Program-made: the position numbers and the translations under genes
Assembly: GCF_022201045.2 (NCBI RefSeq)
Contig: NC_068561.1
Location: 24,496,501 to 24,560,500, forward strand
Length of the DNA: 64,000 nt
Source: Citrus sinensis
Lineage: Eukaryota; Streptophyta; Magnoliopsida; Sapindales; Rutaceae
Direction: 5' to 3'
Shown here: piece after piece, positions 44,489-54,900 of the stretch
Layout: every line of letters begins with the position of its first letter
Numbering within the stretch: position 1 is the first letter of the stretch
The notes under the pieces: generated by a model
Seen by the model: only the letters and a program-made list of their open reading frames with translations
Told to the model about the DNA's origin: nothing
Databases searched by the model: none

Positions 44489-44935
44489 AGTTGGTGTGTT
44501 CTTCAAGTTCTATTGAAGCCCTGATTACAAAACCGAATCCAATCTCCGCTCGACGAATCCGATCATTTTGGAGTCACAACCCGATGCAAGGAATTTGTTT
44601 CCGCTCCCAATCTTTCTTTCATCGAAGGCGTTGCCACTAAGGATATCCACATCGATCCTTTTACGCTGCCCTCAGTCCACATTTTTCTCCCCAAGTTTGC
44701 ACTAAACCATCCCGAGCCTGACTCCAGCCGCAATCAAAACCTAAACCGCGCGCGAACTCGAAGAATGCAGAGGCGGACCTACCACGCGACCTGCTTCATC
44801 TGTGGAGGAACAGCCACGGCTCCCCGAATGCGGTGGTGGCTGAGGAAAGAGGAGTATCAGAGAAGCAGCTACAGCGGCTACGGCAGTGCCGACGAGGAAG
44901 CGATGAGTTTGAATGGGAAATAGGAGGGGGAAATG
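44489..44935 (+). pseudogene. Captured N-terminal fragment of a CXE carboxylesterase
   Basis: In broken frames the DNA reads VFFKF near 44495, a GVTTRPD-like part near 44570, then from 44603 the open stretch APNLSFIEGVATKDIHIDPF and SVHIFLPKFALNHPEPDSS. This is the N-terminus of plant CXE11/CXE16-like carboxylesterases (NPSF.DGVATKDIHIDP). An early stop and indels break the frame. Downstream GC-rich DNA to ~44935 probably continues the same exon in shifted frame. Confidence 0.82.
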
Positions 44936-45219
44936 GGATGCAGAATTAAGAAGCGTGGAAAAAGAGTACGATGGGGACCACGATGGGGGCCACGATGGGG
45001 ACCATTTCCACTTGAGGCTTCAAAATTTTCTTAGTGAAAAATAGCTAGTATCCACTAGCAGCACTATAGCAAAATTGTTTTGTTTGTGGGTTTGGTTGCT
45101 ATTGCTTTTTTCAATATTCAAATAAGACGGTGTGGTGTTTCCTTCTAGAAATCATTGCTTCGATCTTCCTTTTTTTTTTTAACCCCTCCCCCCTTTAAAT
45201 AAAGAATTCATTTAGCCAC

Positions 45220-45441
45220 CACGAATGTGCACAAGGGGTATGTGCTGGTGGATGTAAATAGGAGGAAACTACCAGTAATGTTGCAGTTCCACGGTAGCGG
45301 GTGGGTGAGTGGGAGAATCGCAAGGCTCTGTGATGTGATTGTTGTGGTGGTTGGGTAAAGGTTGGCGCCGGAGAATCAGTTCCCCGCTGCGTTTGAGGAT
45401 GGGATGAAGGTGTTGAATTGGTTGGGGAAGCATTTTTTAAT
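45220..45441 (+). pseudogene. Captured oxyanion-hole fragment of the same carboxylesterase
   Basis: From 45230 one frame reads HKGYVLVDVNRRKLPVMLQF, then HGSGWVSG, RIARLCDVIVVVVG, a TAA at 45356-45358, and RLAPENQFPAAFEDGMKVLN. The plant enzymes have HGGGW(V/A)SG here, so the oxyanion-hole motif is altered (HGS). About a dozen residues between WVSG and the RIARLCDV part are missing, and the Tyr codon of GYRLAPE has become a stop. The catalytic Ser region is absent. It cannot encode an active esterase. Confidence 0.88.
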
Positions 45442-45623
45442 TGTTTTTACCTTAAATGCCAAATACTAGTTGGGATTAATGGGGTATTTTTGTCATTTTC
45501 TTGGCTCATAAACAGTCAACTGACAGGAATACTAACGGCAGGGGAGGGATGTAATAATATCACCATACTTTCTGTTAAACTGTTATTACATGAAACCTCA
45601 GGGGAAGTATGTAAAAATAACCC

Positions 45624-45633
45624 TTTACAACTA
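45624..45633. repeat. Target-site duplication of Pack-MULE B, right
   Basis: TTTACAACTA directly after the right inverted repeat. Confidence 0.88.
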
Positions 45634-46479
45634 CCAGCAAGTCGCCAACAAGTCTTCTTCTTCCCTTTGATTCAAGTAAAATCAATTTGGGAAAAATAAA
45701 AAAAATTACATACCACAACTAGTAAAAGAACTTGTATAATATTTTCACTAGAAGTTCTAAATGATAGAATGAAGTTCTTTTATTCTGAATTGATTTAATC
45801 TTTGATTGTTTTACCCATTTTCAGGAAGGTTTAAAAAGCTATACTTATGCAGAATTTTTATTCAATTAAAAAAAAAAAAGCCCTTAAAGGTAATTTTGTT
45901 ATAGGTTATTTTAGTAATAAAAACTATTATAAATAAATGGGTGCAGAGGGTATTTTTATGGGTTCAAATAACCCCACTCTTCATATAAACATTTAGATGA
46001 TGATTTACATCCCAAATTTGATGAATTTTGTACTGTGTACACTTTGATGAACAATAAATTACATAAGAGAGTTTTGAGGATTTTACCTTCGTTTAAAATC
46101 CAAATCAAATAGTTTTTAGTAGCTTTGTCTTCTTCCGACAATTACTCTTAAGAATCTGAAAGCAAACCGGCAACAATGGAGATAAAGCCATCACACAAAA
46201 ATGCCCAATAAAACAGTAACGGTAGCAAGGAGTTTCGCATTAAAACGGATACCACTAATGATCGAATTAGCTTCTCATTATACACATGGAAGCCCCTCTA
46301 TCTGAATTTCGTATAATAAAAGAATATATATAGCATATTTTTTCCCAGGAGAATCCCAAGCAATCCAGCAAGCTAAAGAGAAGCATGTACAATTCTGTCT
46401 GGACATGGTCACCTTCGAACTTGGGATGAACCAAATCATAACAGCAAGACGATGAAAGTGCTGCATCCAGGACAACAAA
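45634..46479. other. Intergenic and probable 3' UTR of the bHLH gene
   Basis: No gene. An inverted copy of the GGTTATTTGAAC motif ends near 45975. The part next to 46480 is presumably the 3' UTR of the minus-strand bHLH gene. Confidence 0.45.
45923..45975 (-). repeat. Dispersed 'GGTTATTTGAAC' repeat, inverted copy (right arm)
   Basis: On the minus strand it reads GGGGTTATTTGAACCCATAA and then CACCCATTTATTTATAATAG, the mirror of the arm at 44188. Confidence 0.5.
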
Positions 46480-49400
46480 CTAGCTTAGTTCTGTTCTGAG
46501 CCTCTTATGAGTGCGATCAGAGTCCTCATTAAAGCTCCGAACTCCAGTTTGTGCCATTACTTGGTTGTTCTGATAGTGCGAGTCATTATCCTGGATGAAA
46601 GACAAATAAACTATCGAGGAGAAAAATAAAAAAAAAGGGAGAAAAATAAAAGGAATTAAGGTTTCACAGATGGACAAAATGTAACCCAGAACTGTTATAG
46701 TTGGAGTTTCGTATCTTGGAAATAATACAGAATCTCAGTGATATTGACTCTGATGTACTGATAGTAGAAAGTAGGTCTTAAAAGCTAGGTCGAAGATTAT
46801 GTAAATGACCTTTGAGCTAGATGCCATGGCAGTTGACCCATCATTAGCCCTTTTGCCAACATCAATTTGCACTGAGACACTGGCCTGTGACAGATCCACA
46901 CCTGATGATCTCAAGGCTTGGGTCAGAGCATTCAATATCCTGTCAAAATATGAAAACATCAAAGGGTAATATGTAATATAGAAAATCCAGCTGAACAATT
47001 TCTCTTTGGATGAGACACAGGAATGCAGAATCAAGAACTGGTGAAAATTAATTGATAGTCCAAACCACCAATTAGATTGCAAATCACGAGTCAAATTCCA
47101 TGAAACTTAAATCTTTAATTGGTTGAAAACAGAAAGAAGACCATCAACTGAGCAAAAAAGGGATTAAACTGATTACTGAACACAATGCAAACTTCTGATA
47201 AATAAAGGCTGCAAGAGAGCATCAAATATTAAAAGCATTATACGTAAACTTCAGTCGGGAAAGACACAACATGTATAAAAGCAATTAGAAGGAATGATTG
47301 TGAAGAAGTCTCAGGTAAAGAACACTCCACAGTGCAGAGTATATACAAACATAAAAATCTCGAAATAAACATGGCCAGATACCTGAAACTCTAGAAGGAC
47401 AAATATGTAAAAATATGCTAGATTTGACAATTAATGCCAAAAAAAAAAAAAAAAAACAATTGTGGCTCACCCTTGAGAATAGGCATTTGACATGCTAGAG
47501 GATCCACTTTCAATCATCAAGTCCTGATCATTGAGTGCACCGTTTGGAACAGCACACTCTGTTGCACATGATCTTCCCTGCCACAATTGCGTTTGGGGTT
47601 GGTAGACCATATTCTCAACATCAGAAACAGATTCCTGCAAAGGTTGGGTAGGCATGCCACCCCTCCCAACAGGAGCAAACATATTCTGCTGTGCATGCAT
47701 ATTTTGGGGAACCATTGTAGTAGCAGACCCAGGGGAAAAATCAGTAGCTTTATAGGCTGCAGCTGTGTCCAAATCAGATTCCATTGAATTCTGTGGATTT
47801 GAGAGCATTCCAGGATTAATAACGCTATTCTCATGACCAGAACCATTCTTTATAACTTGGGATTGATCCATATAGGTTTCTGCAGGCCCGTTATGGCTTC
47901 TCTGTTCAAATAGATGGAAATCCATTAGTAATTCCACTTTGAAAGGAAACATATATGAATTAATGTGTTTCATAACAGTGCATAAAGATACATCAAGAAA
48001 AGACAATGAAAACACGTGCACACACAGAGGTTAGCACAGCATCAAACACACCAAGCTCATGAGTAGACAGAATTAGACATGGATAAGGAAAAGCTTAAAT
48101 TTCTTGCATCATAATATGCCCACCACACACATGCACACACACTCTTTAAGCATGAAAATTTCTACCCATGGTGTCAACTTTGTTGGCTCTTGAGTCCACC
48201 CTTGATATGGTCCCTCATACATCTGCAACTTTTCTCGTAAAAACTGAATGTACTCGATCACCTGCACATAAATATAGTTGTTCTTCAACTCATTCACAAG
48301 AATACAAAACTAAAATGGCAAAAAGAGAGCACGCCCAAATATTTGTATGCGTAGACAAAACTTGGCTGTGTGGTGTACCTCTAAAAGAAACGAAGCCTTG
48401 TCTCTTTTTTGATCATTTTGAGGTATGAGATCTCTCAACATTTGAAATCTGTCATACAAAACATACTTGTTTCTTCAGGTAGGAGCAAATCACTGTCAAC
48501 ATATTAATCATACATGAAGACTGGAGTGGCATCTGAAAGGAGCAAATATATGTGTAATAACTGCGAAAACCAATATTCTGATCTCTCCGAGTGCTAAAAC
48601 CCGACAAATATAATGACAGCGTTAAAATTAAACCAAAGCAAGCAAAGCAGTAATAAACTGACAGCAAAATTATCTAACATTTTGCACCCCAGTAACATAT
48701 CCAAGTAGTAAAGAGTAAATTTGGCTGGAAAAGAAAGTGTCAATCTTGAAAATAAATGTGCTTGAAATTCAAAAAATAACTCAGCTCCCAGCCATCAAAA
48801 TCTTAAATTGGTTGCAATCAATCAGCACTCTAATTTCTTCTCTTGCATAGCCGTCCACCTCCAGTCATTATTGACAACCAGCACTAAAAGACATTAGGGT
48901 ATGATTTAGAAAATACATTTTTTGACTTCTGAAACATTCATTTTTTAAGTCTAACCAAAACACACAGAAAAATTACGTTCTAGAATAGGAAAATAGATAA
49001 AATTTTCAAAAGCTTAATTCAACCATTTGGAAAACTCAGTCCATTTGCAGAGAAAGTAGCGCCAAGCTCCTGAAAAGCAGAAGTACCTGTCGAGTGCTCT
49101 TTGAAAAAGCACTTCAATCATTATTAATGAATCAAAACACACTAAACACGCTCATAATCTCACCATAACTCACACTTCAAATACATTCCTTTAACTTCAT
49201 CTCAGACGCTGAACAAACAATTAAGAACAAATCACTCAACAAACGGGGAAAGAAAAAAATCAAAACTTGTACCTCTCATTAATCTTGCTCCTCCTCCGCT
49301 GCTCCGTCTCCGAATGCTTCGACCGGTGCGTAGTCGCCTTCTGCTCACTACTCTTTCCCTCCCCTGCACCGAATAAAAAAATAAACAAATAAATAACACT

Positions 49401-49547
49401 GTAACTCACTCTTATAGAAACACACACTTGCACGTATACGTATTCGTATATACCTTTGTACGAAGAGGAGTTGTTTCTATTAACATGTTTGTCGTACAAG
49501 TCGGCTTCTTCGTCCTCTTCGAGGTAATTGTTCGAAGACTTTACCAT
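46480..49547 (-). CDS. BIM2: BIM2-like bHLH transcription factor
   Basis: Seven minus-strand exons, 49454-49547, 49273-49363, 48379-48448, 48166-48261, 47471-47901, 46810-46939 and 46480-46590, give 340 aa. After an acidic N-terminus ([14 protein letters not shown]), residues ~44-95 form the bHLH domain: [20 protein letters not shown], then [20 protein letters not shown] and [15 protein letters not shown]. Glu52 with the following Arg residues predicts E-box (CANNTG) binding. [12 protein letters not shown] right after the domain, [20 protein letters not shown] near residue 270 and the [10 protein letters not shown] tail are BIM family marks. BIM proteins partner BES1 in brassinosteroid-regulated transcription. 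The start at 49547 is chosen because BIM proteins have a short N-terminus; an in-frame ATG at 49652 would add 35 residues. The gene is uninterrupted. Confidence 0.92.
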
Positions 49548-49730
49548 TTCGTGAAACTGCAGACACCGATTCTCGAAACGACGTCGTTGCGCTGCAACGC
49601 TGACAATTGAAACGCGGACGGTGGCCAGGGAAATGAAGCTCCGAATTGGCACGAGGGCCCAAAAAAAAAAAAAAAGATATAATTTCTTTTGTTGTTATTA
49701 TTATTATTATTACCTTTCTTTTGTCAGCGC

Positions 49731-49754
49731 AGGAGTCAGGAGTCAGGAGTCAGG
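49731..49754. repeat. (AGGAGTC)n heptamer repeat upstream of the bHLH gene
   Basis: Three consecutive AGGAGTC units about 190 bp upstream of the bHLH start codon. Confidence 0.85.
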
Positions 49755-50367
49755 ACATGAGTGCTGAAGCCCTAGGCAGGACTGTTTAAAAGAAATAGAA
49801 TTAATTAATTATTTTATTGATTAATTTATGTTCATTAATTAATTATTTTTGCTTTTCGGTTTGACATGGGTTGTTCTGGGTGTTAACATGCGCGTGGTTA
49901 GTGACGTTTAATTGTTGTTCAGATAATTATCATCCAAGTCCTTGTACTTGTACTTTGTTATAAAACGAGAACATAGTTTGTTTATTTCATTAAATAGGTC
50001 CGCACGTTAGGGCGTTTATGTCGATTTACTAGTTCTAATTTTGCCAATCAAGTGGCAAAAAGGTGAAAAAGCAAAAACGACAATATTCAATTGAAAGTAG
50101 ATATTTTTATTTCATTGGTTTGCGAAAGACACGAATCATAACAAGTTCTTCTTACACTCCAAATATATTTACTCCGTCACGAGTCGAGTTTTACTTCTGG
50201 CATTACGAAAATCTTATATCATCAACGCTACCCTATGAGTATAATGAACACCTTGTTTTGATCAGTACTATCTTTTGCCACCCTCATAATGTATTTTTGT
50301 GCACATCTCAATTCCCCAACGCACCAATAGTTCTTGGTTACGCAGCTTACACGTGCCTTTATCATCA
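49755..50367. other. Intergenic, no gene recognised
   Basis: Upstream DNA of the bHLH gene. A plus-strand ORF of 108 codons at 50063-50389 has no family match I recognise and overlaps the minus-strand small ORF; I do not call it. Confidence 0.4.
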
Positions 50368-50544
50368 TCAGCAGAAGCGTAACTTATGAACAGATGAGAA
50401 ATGGTTAGCTGCAGCTACTATTGCTGCCTCTGGCGAGGAAGATGTTACAGTCGTTGCACTTTTAGATGTTTCGGTATCGGCGGTTGCATGGAAGAGCGAA
50501 GAAAGCAACTTTAAGAAAGATGTGCACCATATATCTTTGCTCAT
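50368..50544 (-). CDS. Small hypothetical ORF, 58 aa
   Basis: ATG at 50544 to TGA at 50368 encodes MSKDIWCTSFLKLLSSLFHA, then a Ser/Thr-rich middle and EAAIVAAANHFSSVHKLRFC. The family is not recognised. Three things support a real gene: the minus-strand TATATAAATGG box at 50691-50701 about 150 bp upstream, an A/T-rich leader without another ATG close by, and local GC content above the surroundings. The first half could be an amphipathic or weakly hydrophobic segment. Against it: the short length and lack of homology by eye. Confidence 0.4.
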   Translation of the reverse strand: MSKDIWCTSFLKLLSSLFHATADTETSKSATTVTSSSPEAAIVAAANHFSSVHKLRFC

Positions 50545-50690
50545 CTTGAAATGGATACTTAAAATACAAAAAAGTTTATGAATATTGAAGGAATCAAGAA
50601 CGTGCGTGAGGCAAATAATTGGCTACTTTAAAACTTCTGAGGATTGTGCGCGCTTCGGCTTTGTTCGATTTTAGTAAGGCGTGCAATTAG

Positions 50691-50702
50691 CCATTTATAT
50701 AG
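50691..50702 (-). promoter_or_regulatory. TATA box upstream of the 58-codon ORF
   Basis: Minus strand CTATATAAATGG, a strong plant TATA match, ~150 bp upstream of the ATG at 50544. Confidence 0.45.
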
Positions 50703-51909
50703 AACAGGTTTCTTGGGGATCAAGTGGGGTTGACCGCTGAAACTGGAAAGATTTTGCTCACTTTTCTTCTCATGCATAGTTTCTCAGTAGTTTCTAGACT
50801 GCGGTTGCATGGAACGTCAATTGTGTTGATTAGAATCTGCCAAGTACTTTCTGTTCTTTGGCCCACTGAATAGTAACAGAAGCGCTTCTGGTGTACATAC
50901 TGCACGTTAGGACAACTGAATAGTTGTAACCCACCATACCTGGAGATGGCCTTCCAGACAAGATAATAAGTGAGAATGTGAGTCCGTGAGACGGACCATT
51001 AACATATTGGGTTTCCAACCAAACTAAAAATAATATGTAAGCCATAAACTGATGCTTTCAACCACTTTCATGCACAGAATATGCTATACAGAGAGGACAA
51101 CCAACACCACTAAACCAAGGAAAATATTCATGCATATATATTAAGAATCGGAGATGGTGGGTGTAACCACCATATAGCAAAATAAGAGAACCACAAAAGA
51201 ACTATTTCAGCTTTCGCAAGAGTGGTTGTTCACTCAAAAGTTTTACAAGAGCAAAGTTTTCTCATCACAACTGGAAACAAAAAGAAGATGATGACTAAGG
51301 CTCAGAACTGTGCTTTCAACTTAATACGACTGTCGTGATTTAGTGAAACAAGATTAATTTAAATACATAATGTTAATTGAATGCATTGGCAGCAAAGGTT
51401 AAGCTACACACAAAAAGATTTTGTGTATTCAATAAAGGATTAAACACGAACATCTATTTCTACTCTTGACCATGTTACATTAGTTTCCAGCATAAAATAG
51501 CTTCGGAAAATTAGAGGGACCTTCCTAAGAATGACAAATCAAACTTAGTATTCTATTGAAAACGTCCTAGGCTACAACCTAGACTACATCAAAACTGGTT
51601 GCGGGTTTAAATAGACACTCACTTTTCACAAAGATGGCTTGACCTAAATTGCATAATCCAATGCAGTAGTATAAGTGCTTCATACCAGAGCTGATGGATG
51701 TGAACTGATACAAGCTAAGGTCACGGACCAGAGTAACGCAGTTCTGGAACTACAACCAGAAATCTTGCTTCTTTTCCAAAACAGAAGCCGAGACTCTTCA
51801 ATGCTCCTTCATATTAGCGAATTAAACTTGGCAAAATTTTACATAACTGCATACAAAGCTGAAAATGTACCACTGGAGAGACCAGTACCGTATCTAAAAT
51901 AGGCTCTCA
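50703..51909. other. Intergenic, no gene seen
   Basis: No recognisable coding sequence on either strand. The part near 51600-51909 may be 3' UTR of the downstream minus-strand gene. Confidence 0.45.
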
Positions 51910-54900
51910 CTATTTTTCTCCACTCTCTTCTTCCTGATCCTCCAATTGAGCTTCTTCTTTGTTTATTTCTCCACCACCACTTTCATGATTTGAACCATTA
52001 TGCCTGAAAAATAATCCAGACGATGAGGAATCATCTTCGTCAAGGTCCTCTTCACTCTCCTTGTCTTTCGACCTTGAGATTATTTGACTGTCCATCCAAG
52101 CAGGGCAATGGTGTACAGCACCAAGTGTAGCTTGAAGTTGGGAGTGAGAAGGACTTGAAGCATTAACATACGATTCTGTAGGATCATATTTCAAGCATGA
52201 ACATTCAGGGACTGGATGTGATAGAACTGACAATGACTTTGACTTTGTGGATGCTTCTGTCAGTCCATCAAGCAAAGATCTTCTTAGATGCTTGCGTATA
52301 GATGTTACCCAGGTATGGTTTGCCTGATACAAGTGGTCTCTAGTCTCTTCTAACAGCTTGACAACTTTTCTCCTGTGTTGACAGAAGCAGAAGATAAGAA
52401 ATATAAATATATATGTGTCCAAAAATATGGAAAGACTTTTGAAGATGTTGAAGGAAAGGTTAGATTAGTTAATCTCTCAACTAATAAATACAGTTCAACC
52501 AATACAACCTCTAGTTTGCTATAATACATGCTCATAGATATATCCAAGCTATATGAGAATGATTTATACTAATACCATTGTAGATTTCTACTGGGTATAC
52601 AGGTATGCACAGATAAAGGCATACCTAGAAGGTTTATACAAGGAGGAGATCCATTACTGATCCAGAATTAAGTCAAAAAATCAAAGAACTTCAATTGCAG
52701 TGTGTGGAGGTAACTTGGTTACACTATTTAATCAGTGTAAGAGTGCAAGATTAGAAAAAGAGCAGCATTTTAGGGAAGCACAGGAGGACAATAAATGGAT
52801 TAATGAGTTTTCAGATTAGCAGCCTTCTCATTTGTACATTTGCATGTGATGGTTGGGGGGAGGGGTGGTTACAGTTCCCTCTTCTCAAAATAATATACAC
52901 TTGTATGATAAAACTATAAATGTGTATGCACACTTCTGAATAAAGACTATTACCTGTCAGGTCTGTATGTTTTTGATGAAGCTGACTGATAAAGCCGGTG
53001 CCCCATCACCAAACTGGCGAAATTTGGATGTCCCTTACCATCTCGGTCGAATCCAGGGATGAAAACATCCGCTTCAACACAAACCATATAATCAATTGCT
53101 TCCCATAGTAATTTATGGGCATTTGTTCTCAGCTCCATCACTGTACTTTCAGGCTCATTATCGCTCTCAGCCACCCAGCCCCACCAGCCTTCAATGTTGT
53201 ATGACTTGGGACGAGCCGGAGGGGGTGGAAGTGGGCGAGGTCGGGGACCAACATTTTTCCATGACTCATGCTTCTCTTCTTCCTCAACGGATAGTGGAGT
53301 CTTTGGATCTATAAGATTAGCCTCACGGCCATAAATTCTAGTGAGCTCCCAAGCAGTGCTGAGGGAAGTCCTATCAACAACATTTGCAAACATTGCATGA
53401 AGAGGAATTAGTGTCCTCTGGCCACCAAAAACTTCTCCACCAGATACATATATTATCGTGTCCCACGAGTATCCATATGCGCGAAGAAGAATGCCAACCT
53501 GTAGATATCAGAAAATTTTAACCAATCATTTTTATGTAGTGGTAAACAGAAAGATTTATTGGGAGAGCCCTAAAAAATCTCTATGTAAGATCTCTCCAAT
53601 GGGTAAATCAGATTGGAGAAAGAAAGAAAGCATCAAAATGAATGACGACTTGGGCACAACATAAGCATTCATTCTTTTGTGTGCAATAAAGTACCAACCC
53701 AGAAGCATATGAAATCCACTGTCCCAAATAATTTCTCACCTCTTCTGGCATTAACGGACATGTACCATTCAGGCGTAGTTCCATTGAATTTACAGATAGT
53801 TTCCCTCTGACCATCCTACGTTTTATCATCCAAGCTCGTTTATGCTGAATGAGTTCAGTGTGGACATCCTTAGGAAGAGCTCCAAAATAGAATAACATGT
53901 CAATGCCAGGTAAGCTTCAATCACAAAGGCATATATAATTCAAATAATCCAGCATGCCTTCAGGGTTTGAAAAGGTACCTGGAAGAGCTCAGCACAACCA
54001 TGATATGCTAAAGCATCTCTAATCATCCCAGGATCAAAGGCTATAAATGGCCTTCCAGGAGCTCGTAACCTAAAATCAATACCACTATCACTCGCATCTG
54101 AAAAGCTAATAATAATTCTGTGTGAATTGTAGCAATGAGGGTAGACACTGACCTACGCAAAATTCTAGTTGCAAGCTCCTGGACCTCTTGTCGGAACCGA
54201 AGGGCATGGAATGCAACCCTGCATCTCAGCCTTTGGTATTCTTCAAGATGCGGTGGAAGACTGGCCTGACTCAGATCCCAGAGAAAACAATAGCTCGTTA
54301 ATACATAAACTCAACCATGATTTGACAGAATAATGAAAGTGAATAAGAATATTGAAGTCCCAGAGATTGAGAGAAGAAAGATTCCCCATCATTTTCACCA
54401 TGCAACACCAGATACAAATATTCGTGCATAGAACAGATAAGAAACCACTAGGGAAAAGATCTGCACAAGAAAAGTCATGCGACTGGTGTTTTATCTAAAA
54501 ACAGAAATCTTTAAATTAACCATGTAAAGTAGGATCAAGTAATCTTTGATCCACAAAAATCTCAAGAATCAATAAACTACACTTTCCTTTTCATTTTCTT
54601 TGAAATTGTTATCTAACTTGAGAAAGAGAATATATCAGTTAGCCTTGCAGATGAATTAGGCACAGAATAGTAGAAAAGGTTCAAACTTGAGTCATTAGCT
54701 CAAAGAAAAACAATTCCTTTCATTACCTGCAAGCATCCACCATCAGAAACAACTAGTTCAACAACTGAATGCTTGATCAAAACGGGAAGAACATGATGCA
54801 AATAAAAATACGGTGAAGCCGAGTATGACACTCTAAACGATGGAATCTTCTTCTTTCTCCTTGCCCCTTTAAGATTTTTTGGAAGCGTTTTTACAATGTT

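Larger units (their letters stand above)
44321..45623. mobile_element. Pack-MULE B: Mutator-like element with captured carboxylesterase pieces
   Basis: Terminal inverted repeats of ~148 bp lie at 44321-44468 and ~45474-45623. Both begin GGGTTATTTTTAC and share, in order, TCCCCTGAGGTTTCA, GTAATAACA, TATTATTACATCCCTCCCCT, TTAGTATT, CTGTCAGT, GTTTATGAGCC and AAATACCCC. A perfect 10 bp direct repeat, TTTACAACTA, flanks the element. Length is 1303 bp and there is no transposase. The interior is more GC-rich than the surroundings and contains fragments of a carboxylesterase gene (next entries). This fits a Mutator-like element that acquired host-gene DNA. Confidence 0.92.

Noticed and set aside
49560..49590. 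AAACGACGTCGTT in the bHLH leader as another MULE end
   Set aside because: Too short, and no partner inverted repeat or direct repeat nearby.
49548..49652. In-frame upstream ATG that would lengthen the bHLH protein by 35 residues
   Set aside because: The added residues have no BIM-family likeness, while 49547 gives the usual short acidic N-terminus. Kept as a remote alternative.
50063..50389. 108-codon plus-strand ORF
   Set aside because: No recognisable family, low-complexity flanks, and it overlaps the better-supported minus-strand small ORF.
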